A DNA stretch of 64,000 nt, from positions 20,685,321-20,749,320 of the forward strand of contig NC_043983.1 in the NCBI RefSeq assembly GCF_902150065.1, in the 5' to 3' direction. Every line of letters starts with the position of its first letter. Position 1 is the stretch's first letter. Source of the stretch: Myripristis murdjan. Lineage: Eukaryota; Chordata; Actinopteri; Holocentriformes; Holocentridae. This document shows positions 38,117 through 48,900 of this stretch, in pieces. The translations under genes and the position numbers were made by a program. A model generated the notes under the pieces. It made no database searches, was not told the origin of the DNA, and saw only the letters and a program-made list of their open reading frames with translations.

Positions 38117-38392
38117 AGACTGAGCAATATATTGATATATTATCAATACTGTGATATAAGTGAAGGAAAGTGATGCAGTTTTCTGAACCCATTAGACTAG
38201 CTGTTTGATTATGTGTCTCTGCCTGTTTGGACATCATATCCACATAACAAATGAGTGTTTATGAAAAACGTTATTGTGTAAATGTTTTATGAAAGCACCA
38301 ATAGTCATCTCTACAGTATTGTCAAAACATCAGTACTGAGGTGTTTGGCCAAAAATATTGTGATATTTGATTTCGTCCTTATTGCCCAGCCC
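38117..38392. mobile_element. hAT-like short element, 'GGGCTGGGCAATA' family
   Basis: The left end AGACTGAGCAATA and right end TATTGCCCAGCCC are imperfect inverted repeats with three mismatches. Inside are ATTGATATATTATCAATA, GAAAGCACCAATAGTCATC and AAAATATTGTGATATTTG, as in a very abundant fish short transposon. It is non-coding and moderately decayed. Confidence 0.7.
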
Positions 38393-40285
38393 AAATACGG
38401 AGCATAAGGCCATTTGGAAAACGTGTAATCCCTGTATAAGATGCCATATACAAGCGAATGATTTTATCTCTCTGTTGTCAGGTCAGGAGCATGTAAACAT
38501 TCTTGTTTGCTCTAATTTCTGTGTGACTGTGTTTCTGTGCCCTCGAGCCAAGGCTGGCCTGTTATGCAATAATCCCTTTGCCTCTTAGCAGCCTTTCTCT
38601 GCTTTCCTATAACCAGAGGTGTGATGTTACACCAAGAAACAGGTCAGGCCATATTTGTTGGCCCACATTGATGTAACTCACTGGAATCGGATGATGGATA
38701 GGACTGGCCTTTGTGGCCATGTCAGTTGTGATGATTGTGTTACCTATCAGTTTGGTGGAGAAGCAGCAGGATAAGCCAGTAATTCAGTATCTCCGACCAG
38801 AGCAGAACAGCCATTCAATATCTCACCTATTTTGTTGTGGCTCCTCCCTGTGCGATGGGAAAAGTTGGCTGGCTGGACAGGGGGTGTTTCTGCCTTTTTT
38901 TGTTTTTTTTTTGCATGTCTTGTCTAAAAAAACCATTGCACACGGAGTACAAAAAATGTTTTGGTGTTATCGAATGTTGACATTTAAAGGCCATAGCAGC
39001 AAATCTGTGAAGTCATTGCAGAATTGGTAATGACCAGACTGTTTTGACTTGAGGCCGTGGATCTCTCATGTAATAAAGCTCTGCAGCAGCATTCCCATAT
39101 CTGTGGCAATTTCAGAGTTCACAAGAGTTTTGGAAAAATGTTAAAACTAGGTCAATTTAGCACCACCACTAGCCCTGTATAGTCCCACCAGTACACCTCA
39201 AAATACCATTCCAGTGAGGGGAGACAGTCTTGCATTTTGACCCAGCTCTTCTCCCATCTGTTATCTAGTGCTTAGCACCAGCTGATAGCAGTAAGGAGCT
39301 GAGGCACCACGTCCTCTAATATCTCTGTTGCTCTTTTAGTGGCTTCACACTGACATCACTGTGGCGGGTCAGCCACTCTGTGTATGCTGGCTGTTAATTA
39401 GGAGTACTGCTATTGTTAGACTGTCACTGGTCGGGGGTGCGCCTCTATTCACGGGACTATTTTTAGCCATGAAGTTAAAGTACTGTACAACTCTAGCATG
39501 GAGACCTGAATAGTCCTGACTCATGCATTCATTGTTTCGTGAGCCTCTGTGCAGAAGGCTTTGTCCCTCCCCACTCTGTGTGCACCCACCAATAACTTCT
39601 GGTGCTCTCTGACAGCACTATTTCAAATGAGACTTCAAAATGTATTTTTTTTCTTGCTTCTTTGCTATTGTTTTTACTTTATTTTTTGCACCATGCTCAG
39701 CAGAATTAACAATAGTGGGAATACTCCTCCCCTCTATGTCTAGATCTACAAAAAAAAGCAAAGGTCAAATCTCAGCATAGCTCCCAGGCATAAATAGTAC
39801 TGGTTTCATTTCATCTTAACAATGCATTACTCAAACTATCAAACTATGGCAAATTGTCAGAATTTGCTCACAAATTGTAGAAGTATATTTAACTCAAAGC
39901 TCAAAGGGTGGCAGTGATCATGTCAGCGCTGTACAAAAAAGTCCTCTGCAGTATGGGAACTGAGACTGAGGTAACTTTAATATTTAGACTGTATGAAGCA
40001 TGAAGTTGCCTTTTTTGTTACCAGGTCTTAGAAAGGCAAGCTGCAGAATAGGCCACCTAGATGATTTTCTAGAAATATGTTGAATAGTCACAGTAACCCT
40101 AACTAGTGACATGCCAGGACAAAACCCTGCCCCTATGGAACAACAAGTAAGTGTGCCCCATGTGAGCTGCGGTTATGAGAGTCCTCTCTGCACGCAATGT
40201 TATGTTAATGTTTCCTCAAGCATGCAAAACCTGCAGTGCCTGTAAATCAGAGTCAAAAACACCTCATAAACTATTTATGTTTTGA

Positions 40286-40296
40286 TTTATTTTATT
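40286..40296 (-). terminator. gadd45a: gadd45a poly(A) signals
   Basis: Two overlapping AATAAA hexamers on the minus strand (AATAAAATAAA) lie about 670 bases after the gadd45a stop codon. Confidence 0.5.
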
Positions 40297-40299
40297 CAA

Positions 40300-40958
40300 C
40301 TTATCAACAAAGTAGTACTTGATAAACTATGCAAAATAAATACAAGTCATTAATTTAATGAAAACACATAAAAACAGTTAGTGGACCAGTTAATACATTG
40401 CATTGCCCTTATGATAACCTGTTATGACTTTCCCTTTTGAATGATCAGAGTGACAGGTCATAAAATACGAAACAGCATTAAATAAATGTGCTTTAAGAGA
40501 AATTCTTAGATTTGGCGTAATTTTCATGAGGAATTGCTTGAGCCACAAGCTCAGACCGCTCCTTTCCAGCACAGTCCAGCTCTTGGAGTCTTGTCAACTG
40601 AGGTTCTCTGTCTGCTTTCCCAGTCTTGTGCTCAAGTGTGTGCTCACCACCACGTGTTTGTCCACTCACATGATTCAGTTTCCCGTAAAGGGTTTTTCCT
40701 TTCTCGACGGAGAAAGGCACAGTCATTCTTTGGAAATCCTGTAACTCAGATTGCTGAGTCACTCTTCCTCGGCTGGTAAATCCACTCTGACCCGGGAAAT
40801 GTGTTGGAACGTTTCTCTCCCTTATCTTCTTTTTCTGCCCCTCCCATCTATTCCTCTTTTCACTGGAGCCCATCCAAGTCCCACACAGACATTAACACAG
40901 GTCTAGTGCAGTTGTTTTTTTCCCCAACACACGCAAAACATTTGAAGTCTTTGCTGGG
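40300..40958 (-). other. gadd45a: gadd45a 3' UTR with AU-rich element
   Basis: The stretch is non-coding, downstream of the gadd45a stop codon on the minus strand. It carries overlapping ATTTA pentamers (ATTTATTTA) at 40479-40487, the kind of element that destabilises short-lived stress mRNAs. Mammalian GADD45A mRNA is known to be controlled through its 3' UTR. The extent to the poly(A) signal is inferred. Confidence 0.45.
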
Positions 40959-42677
40959 TCATCGATCAGGCAGGTTAATGACAGGCACCCACTGGTCCAA
41001 ACACCGACTGTCTCTGCAGAATCTGTTGACTTTGCTCAGCGCAGGGTCTTTCCACTGTGACGACTGAGGGTTCTGGAGAAGGAAGGACAACATGCAGTGA
41101 CTATCAGCTGATTCGTGGAATGTGCAAACACAGTAATACTTTAATTCCCCATTACAGCTGTTGCCCGGAGTTCACTGCAAGCACTGAAACTGGAAGTGAG
41201 CATCGAGGAAGCACTGACGCAAAAAGATTGTGCAAATGCTGAAATGCTCACATGCTCTCATATGATATTCTCTTCCTATGTAGCAATGAAATAAATAGGA
41301 AGCAGACAGTAGTTTTCCATTGACGCCCTCATCAAAGTCTTTCAGTAGTTTGAATTAGAGCAAGGGCAGGCGCTGCTAATATGCTACAAGCAGTCCTTGG
41401 ATCTACCTTGACTGCATGTAAACAAAATCATAACAACTGCTACTGAGCTCACAAAGTCATGATAATTCAATGTGGGGAGCAAGCTCAACTCAGTAGAGAA
41501 AAGTGACGCAGCTGCAGGTGGGCCAAACAGTTGCAGGCAGCAGTCTCAGGGGAAGCAGACTGCATACATACACCACACCACAGTACACACAGTAATGAGT
41601 AATGACACTTACAGTAACTAGCACGCAATGCAAGTCCATGGGCTCCCCTCCAGGTTTCACTCCACCTAGTATCTCTGCCAGACGCCTCATGTTGCTCACT
41701 CGCAGGATGTTGATGTCATTCTCACAGCAGAATGCCTGGATTAAGGTGAAATGAATTTGAAGAGCCACATCCTCCTCCTCGTCTGTGGCCAGCAGACACA
41801 AGACCACATTGTCTGGATCTCTAGTAGGAGGGGAAAAAAAAAAAAAAACAACGGTTAATGGTTTAAAAAAATGGCTTGATCTCATGTGAAGTAGTAACAG
41901 AAACACAATCAGCACTAACCCCTACACCCCTACTATTTGCCCCCCAAAACACACCCACCCACCCACCCACACATACACATAAGTATAGATACAGCTGTAT
42001 AGATATAAACATATACCTGCATTTCAGGCAGAAATGATACTTTTTCTGAGTCTTCTAAGTCTACATGTTATATTAACTTGTAGTAACTTACGCATTCAGT
42101 GACTTTGCTGCCTCATAGACCCCGACAGTGATGCAACCTTGAGGTAACGCAGCGCTGAGGACTTCCTCCAATGCTTTTGACACAGATTCCATTCTGAGGA
42201 GATGGTGGGTTCATCATTATTAGTGACATAAACAACTAGCAACTAGGCATGCTGTATAACATTAAATCAAGCTTATTAGTCCTACTGAATGGTCATTGTT
42301 CGCTGCACACTGAAACTTGCGACTAAGCATGAAAGGACGGGTTTTGCTCGTCACGCATTCAGATTAGGCATCAAGATATTGAGCACCTTAACAAATAACC
42401 TAAGTAGAAATTATAGTTGGAGAAGCCTTGCTTGACCTGTTAAACAAAATAGATGCAAAAAAAAAAAAAAAATGCCCGTTATCCCTCTGATTGAGCACAG
42501 ACTTTCGCCTACATGAGATCAGCATCTAAGATTGGTCCCAGATTAAACAAAACAAAACAAAATAAAACTTTACATCCCGGGAAAGAAAAAAAAATGGCCA
42601 CAGAGAAGAACAATGCACCAAAAGCATTTAACATACTTTTCTGAAGAATTATCTCCACTGGTTTCCTCAAAAGTCAT
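40959..42677 (-). CDS. gadd45a: Gadd45-alpha, growth arrest and DNA damage protein
   Basis: Four exons on the minus strand, 42677-42637, 42193-42092, 41820-41613 and 41072-40959, join in phase to 154 residues. Human GADD45A has 165. Gadd45a is a small acidic protein of the L7Ae-like fold. It binds MTK1/MEKK4, PCNA, p21 and Cdk1 and takes part in stress arrest and active DNA demethylation. Visible: [37 protein letters not shown] (PCNA/dimer region), [20 protein letters not shown] (acidic loop), [37 protein letters not shown], and the ending [13 protein letters not shown]. The segment after ILRVSN is shorter than in human, which explains the length gap. The four-exon pattern is that of GADD45 genes. 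The a/b paralogue in fish is not resolved. Confidence 0.96.
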
Positions 42678-42900
42678 ATTGCACATCCGATCGGGCAGGT
42701 GTCCCAGAATATCCACAGCGGAGTTGCAGCTCCTGTTGTTCCAGTAACGACGAGTCCGGGCAGACTGGCCGTGCAGCGACCGAGACTATAATAAGAACTG
42801 TTGGCTCGTCCTCTGCTTCCAGTGGGAAAATCAGTCTGGTCCTCGTAACTCATTTGCATAAACCAGTCCCATTGGTCACATGTAAATGAGGGTTTCATTT
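42678..42900 (-). promoter_or_regulatory. gadd45a: gadd45a promoter: octamers, CCAAT box, TATA-like box
   Basis: Upstream of the gadd45a ATG on the minus strand lie a TATA-like TTATTATAG (about 42786-42794), an inverted CCAAT box (ATTGG on plus, 42871-42875), a perfect octamer ATTTGCAT (42852-42859) and a second octamer-like ATGTAAAT (42880-42887). Mammalian GADD45A promoters are known to use Oct-1 and NF-Y sites for p53-independent induction, so the arrangement fits. Spacing of the CCAAT box to the TATA-like box is about 80 bases. Confidence 0.6.
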
Positions 42901-43740
42901 TTCAAGTTGCCCGGGTCAATTGCGGCATCCAGTGGCTGTAACACGCAACTACTGATCCATGTGACGTCCAGTGGTGAGTAGGCGCAAGTCAGAGTGAATC
43001 ACAAGGTCCCTCTCCCTTGAGAATAATGGATGTTAATCACATCTGAAACAGCGATTAAATCAGTGACTATACCTTTTAATGATGACTAATCATGATGATG
43101 AAGCACATAATTTGAAGAATGATTTTGCATATAATTTTGCAATAATAACAACTCTAATGGTGTTACGAAATTCTGTTTTGCTGTGGAAAATCTAGGTACC
43201 CAAGATTAACCAAGTTCATGTTTTTCATTGGATGGAACTCCAAAAACCAATCAGTTGCATGGAGCCAAGTTGCATGATAAAGTTTCACATGTAACATCGT
43301 CCTAAGAGTAACAGTTTCTCTGGAGGTCCAACCAAGAGCACTTCATATACCAAGGTAGGTAGGTCAAATGAGAATCATTTGGACAGCAAATGAGTTAGTG
43401 ATGCTCTGTCTGTTTTTAAAGTAGAATACAAACAACAGAACAACAGAACACCCCCACCGCCTCCTGGCCCTCTGACCCCCATCTAAAGACAAATGTATTT
43501 GCCTAGCAGATTAGGACATAACAGTGGGGGGAATGAAAACTTTTCAGAAAAGCCACTTGCATTGGCATACTGAATGAAATAGCAGGAACTCATTTTACTG
43601 CATGGGGACCCAGCAGACTCCAGTTTGGGACAATACTTATAGCCTACTGGACATTCATGTGCTTGGTCATACATATATTTTTCCACATATATCTTTTACC
43701 CATAAATATAGACAGATATGATATTTGGATAATCAGTAAA
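42901..43740. other. Spacer between gadd45a promoter and Tc1 copy
   Basis: I see no gene or recognisable element here. A short (C)n-rich patch lies near 43448. Confidence 0.5.
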
Positions 43741-44936
43741 GATATACTATATGAATAAAAGTATTGGGCAACACCTCTTATTCATTAAATTCAGGTGTTT
43801 CATTCAGTCCCATTGCCACAGGTATGTAAAATCAAGCAGCTAGCCATGCAGTCTGCCTTTACAAACGTTTTTGAAAGAATGGCTCACTGTAAAGAGCTCA
43901 CTGAATTCCAGAGTGGTGCTGTAATAGTAGTGTAATAGGATGGCACCATTGCAACAAGTCAGTTTGTGAAATTTCTTCTCTACTTGATATCCCACCATCA
44001 ACTGTAAGTGGTATTATTGCAGAGTGAAAGCGTTTAGGAAACACAGCAACTCAGCCACCAAGTGGCACACCATGTTATGTTACAAAACCTCCTCTGGTGT
44101 TAACATCAGCACAAAAACTGTGTGCCGGGAACTTCATGGCATGGGTTTCCATGGCCAAGCAGCAGCATGTAAGCCTCACATCATCAAGCACAATGCCAAG
44201 TGTCAGATGGAGCGGTGTAAAACACGCCGCCACTGGACTCTGGAGCGGTGGAAACGTGTTCTGTGGAGTGATGAATCACGTTTCTCTATCTGTCAGTCTG
44301 ATGTATGAGTCTGGGTTTGGTGAATGCCAGGAGAACGTTCCCTGCCTGACTGCATTGTGCCAACTGTAAAGTTTGGTGAAGGAGGGATAATGCTGTGGGC
44401 TTGTTTTTCTGGGGCTGGCCTTGACCCCTTAGTGCCAGTGAAGGGAAATCTTGATGCTTCAGCTTACCAAGACATTTTGGACTATTCTCTGCTTCCAACT
44501 TTGTGGGAACAGTTGGGGGAAGGCCCTTCTCTTTTCCAGTATGACTGTGCCTCAGTGCACAAAGCAGCTCCATAAAGGCATGGTTGGGTGAGTTTGGTGT
44601 GGAAGAACTTGACTTGACTGGCCCGCACAGAGCCCTGACCTCAACCCCATCCAACACCTTTGGGATGGACTCAAATGAAGATTGTGAGCCAGGCCCTCTT
44701 GTCCAATATCAGTGTCTGACCTCACAAATACTCTTCTGGATGAATGGGCAAACATTCCCACAGACACACGCCAAAATCTTGTAGAAAGCCTTCCCAGAAG
44801 AGTGGAACCTGTTCTAGCGGCAAAGGGGGAACCAACTCCATATTAATGCATATGGATCTAGAATGGGATGTCATAAGTGTTGCTGTAGGTGCACTGTGTA
44901 GGTGGTCCAGTACTTGTGCAGATATAGTCTATTATC
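43741..44936 (+). mobile_element. Decayed Tc1-like transposon, copy 1
   Basis: It starts at TACTATATGAATAAAAGTATTGGG and ends near GTCCAGTACTTGTGCAGATATAG, degenerate inverted ends of a common fish Tc1 family, flanked by TA. Transposase pieces are readable in several frames: NISTKTVCRELHGMGFHGQ, TRRHWTLERWKRVLWSDESRFS (first catalytic Asp), [32 protein letters not shown] (second Asp) and RSPDLNPIQHLWDGLK. In the last, the position of the third catalytic acid (NPIE in active relatives) is Gln. About 90 bases near 44080, present in copy 2, are missing. There are several frame breaks, so it cannot make a transposase. Confidence 0.9.
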
Positions 44937-45020
44937 TGATACTTGCAGTAACACCATAAGTGGTCAGCAGGGGCGCTCTACATCCTTTCTTATGAGACAT
45001 GGAAGTAGGCTACATATTTG

Positions 45021-45043
45021 AAAAAAAAAAAAAAAAAAAAAAA
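45021..45043. repeat. Poly-A run
   Basis: Twenty-three A just after Tc1 copy 1. Confidence 0.9.
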
Positions 45044-45049
45044 TCAGCT

Positions 45050-45763
45050 CCGATTGCCTTTCAGCTCTGACTCAGAATCAGTTTCTCTGAGCTCCTTCCC
45101 GTATTTAACCATCACTGAGGAAATTTCCAATCTGACCGCAGACCGGTAGACTGTGAACAGATTCCTACTATGAATCTGGACGACTGTGACGATATTCGCC
45201 TCTCCTGCATCTTCCTCCCAGGCAACGTGGCAAGCCGTAATACATAAAAGTTTTGTTTGTTTGTTTGTTTCACATATAACCGGCTATTCAATGACACAGT
45301 GTGGTTTGTCAGGTCGGGATGATTTAAACTGCAGCTATCGGGATTTTTAATTGCACTTAAACGTGGTGTGATTTCATGTTTTATATCCCTCCGTGGGTGC
45401 AGCTGTCAAACTCCACAGGGCGTGCTCCAGTGTTTATTTTCAACTCTACTTTGCCGGAGAACACATGGACTGGGATATAATGTTTATAAACCGAGACAAA
45501 GGTCAGAAAATATACAGCCTGAACAGTGATGATGATTTTTTTGATTTCTCAAGTCAAGATTATTCGCTTTTCTCCTTTTTTCCGCCCATCCATCGCTGAA
45601 CTAGTGTGTGTATAGAGCCTATACAGGTCTCGTCAGTGTTTTTGAACTTTATCCCCTTGTTATCATGCTGGCAACTGATCTCCTAAGTTCGTGTTGTCTT
45701 TGCGTGTGAAATGATGTGGCAGTCGCGGCTGTACTTTGACTGCGTCTGGGACCGCAGCTAGCA
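45050..45763 (+). promoter_or_regulatory. sec16b: sec16b upstream region and possible 5' exon
   Basis: The region before sec16b has scattered CpG and an apparent donor, CTAGCA|GTAAGT, at 45763/45764. That would suit a non-coding first exon. The matching acceptor is either CTCAG at 45900 or ACAG at 45904. A short reading frame at 45393-45599 has no recognisable sense. Placement is inferred. Confidence 0.35.
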
Positions 45764-45949
45764 GTAAGTACTTGGGAATTTTATTATCAAATAATATAAT
45801 TGCGCGAAAAAAAGTTTTTCATACGCACCAGAAACACTCAGGTTTTTGGAATTGTGCTCCTAGAAATAGAATTGCAAATGTGTAATTTACATGGTCTCAG
45901 ACAGTAAAGTGAGTTAGAGGTAAGTGTGAAGGGAGAGTGGGACCAGCAT

Positions 45950-48900
45950 ATGGATCCCAGAGGTCACCACTGGCCGGAGTCTGGCCGTCACTCCCGCAGA
46001 GGGAGAGACCGAGAGGACAGCTACAGGTACCGGGACAGGGACCAGAACTTCCCCCCACCTGACCCCAGGGAGAAGGAGAGGCAGTGGGCTCATGCAGATG
46101 CACGCTACAGGACCTACTACACCGGGCCTGCTGCAAGACCGGACCACACACCCGGCTCTTACAGCAGCCAGCAGTATGCTTATGGCTATGGCCGAGCAGA
46201 GCACTCAAGACCTCAGTCCAGGTGTGTACAGTCATGCAGCCCTCCACATCTAAGCAAAACCAGTTGGATTTCAAGTTTATAACAAATGGTCTGCAATATT
46301 ATCTAGGAAAATTAAAGCTGGCGTGTGTGTCTGTGTGTGTTTGATTGAATGACTGACAACAGATACATGTAGTTTAACACGTGTTGCATAGAACACACAC
46401 TTATTAAACAGTGATTGTTCAAACCATGAAGGACATGTACTCTTTCCACACTGATGAGGTAAATTTAGGTAAAAGTGTTTATGTCTCATTGATTTCCCCT
46501 TTTATAAATCTTTTTCAAAAGCAGGAGATTTAGATGAAGAGTATCACATGAGGTAGTGAAAGTTTTTTAGGCGTTTAGACTAGGTTACTGAGATATGGGT
46601 TGTGCAAAAGGGTGCAAAAATTCTGTGCAGGAAGATGCCCCTAATATTTTGTACATTGAATCATGTCATTATGTGATACAATATATAGTATATCAAGCAG
46701 GCAAACAAAAGGGTACACTTGTTGCTTTCAGGCATGGGTACGACTATCCACCCCACGGCCACAGGGAATACAGGGAGAATTATGGTTATTATGACCATGA
46801 GTATTACAGAGGACAGTATGGGCACGCAGGTACGGTGACACTGGTATTAATACAACAAACAAAGCTTTTATTACCACTGTACTACACCCTACGTCTTAAA
46901 GAAAACACTATAGCACTTTCTGCCATTGATGATCATTCAGATGCTGGCCAGTGGATTCCCCAAGACTCGTGGAGATCGGACCGTTATCATGAAAGACCAT
47001 ACGAGCAGGAGCCTTCAGGGAACTCCTACACAGAGGAGTACAGGTGAACTGCCAGACTGCATTTCTTGTATTACATATGTATTATTTGTGTGCAGCAGTC
47101 CATTGAAGCTACATTGCAAATTTTCAAACCCAAGATACCATTGTTTTGTGGTTACAACATTACATCAAAATATTTAGGTGTCTTGTGCATCATTTTATAC
47201 AAATTTCCCTGTAATTCGGAAAGATTTTTGGTGTCTTTGGGATCATTAGGAACTTCACTAGAATTTAAAATTAACTTCTGTGGGTTTTAACAAAGCTCAG
47301 CGGTGCAGCATGCATTTACAATGATGAACCCACCAATTGGAACAGTGCAGCTGAAGGGGTTTTTAAAGTGTTAATCTGCATGGTGCCGTTTTTATTTATT
47401 TTGGTGACATCCTTATTGACAAGTCGTGTTTTTGACCTGCACATAAAGAGGTATAGTTTGAAACTCAATTGTGTTACTTTAATTCTTTTAGGTATGACCA
47501 ACAGAGAGACAGCACACAACACTACCTCAGTGACTATCAGGATACTCCCTCCAGAGATAATGAAGAGGTTTCCTCTTATTGCCCCGGGAACCTCGCAAGC
47601 TCCAAAAACTCAGGGCTCTCTTCTAGCAGCTATGAGCTGAGTCAGTACATTAATGGAGCTGAGCATAGTGACGCTGCCCCACAGTCCATTCATGCCATAT
47701 CTGATGCAGGTAGGCATACAGTTAATGAGTGTTTATTCATTTGTGCTATCAAAGATGTGTTTTGTTGAAGGATCATTGTCGTGGTAATGTCTGATTAGTG
47801 ATACTTAATCTTCTGTGTTTCATATCTCCTCAGATCATGTACCTGTGTCAGCGCATCAGATGACAGCTCCCATGAAATACACAATCCCTCATCCTGTTGT
47901 CAGCTTTGGGCCAGCAGGCCAGCTGATCCGGGTCACTCCGGGCTTTTCCTCACAGGAGAACACTAGCCAGCTGGAAATCCACAGTTTGGAAGTAGGTTGA
48001 AGATAAGCCTGTGGTGATATCAGCATTAGGAGACTTTCTGGGGAACCACTTTTATTTCTCTTTCTAAAACTCCAGGAGTTTTTTTGTCAGTGTGATAATC
48101 TTTATTTCTGCATATAGGTCATTCTTGGTGAGACACAGGATCAACTGGAGATGAGAAAGTTCCCTGGACCATTAACAAGGTATTGCTTTGCCATTTTCTT
48201 CAGAATCTCCAAACATCAACAACATACTCTTTCTCATTCACACCTGATCTATTTAAGGGCTTTATGCTGATTGGTTGAATCACCTGAACAGGGCATGCAT
48301 GAAGGTGTATAGGCCTTAATTGGGTCATGTTTGCAAGAGTAAAGCTGAAACCAAAACCTGCAGGACAGGGTGATCTTGAAGACTGGGTTGGGGAACACTG
48401 TTATACGCCATATCATGAGTGTCCCTAAAGTCCATTGAGTGACGCCAGATTGTGCATGTTCATGAGCACTGTAACATGTTAGCGCCATTTTGCAGTCATT
48501 CAAAACTGCGTAATATGAACATCCTAATTCTGAGTCAGTTTCCTTTTCACTTTTAGGTCATTCACCCTCAGCTTTAGGTTAACAAAACCATGTTAAACAC
48601 ATCACAATTTCTGAGCACTTTCTGTATTTTCCAATATAATTATTTTAATATTTGTATGCTCTTTAATCATAGTTCTGGTTTCTTAGGCCTTGGCTTTTGC
48701 CTCTTTAAATATAATATAGAAAGCAGACAGCTGACTATATTACTTCCACTATCTCCAGTTGCTTGCCTTCACTGACTGCTATGACAACCAAAATGATACA
48801 TGATGGAATAATCTTTTCAAAAGTACTTATGCAATTGTGTTTCAAAACTGATTTTTTATTAGCCCTGTGGGTTAATTTCCAAATTCAATATTAGAACAAT

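Larger units (their letters stand above)
34366..40269. other. gng12 3' UTR and gng12-gadd45a intergenic region
   Basis: Nothing coding is supported. Candidate gng12 poly(A) signals are AATAAA at 34632-34637 (short 3' UTR) and 36970-36975 (long 3' UTR). GNG12 in mammals has a long 3' UTR. The region holds two hAT-like short elements, poly-A at 36004-36027, poly-T at 36112-36131 and an ATT microsatellite. The part from about 38400 to 40250 is ordinary AT-rich spacer with no feature I can name. Confidence 0.5.

Noticed and set aside
41073-41612. p53 response element in gadd45a intron 3, as in human
   Set aside because: I looked for paired RRRCWWGYYY half sites around each CATG word here and in the promoter and found only poor single halves.
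45393-45599. 68-residue frame before sec16b
   Set aside because: No family match, no conserved splice context, and it ends before the sec16b start; likely chance within the 5' region.
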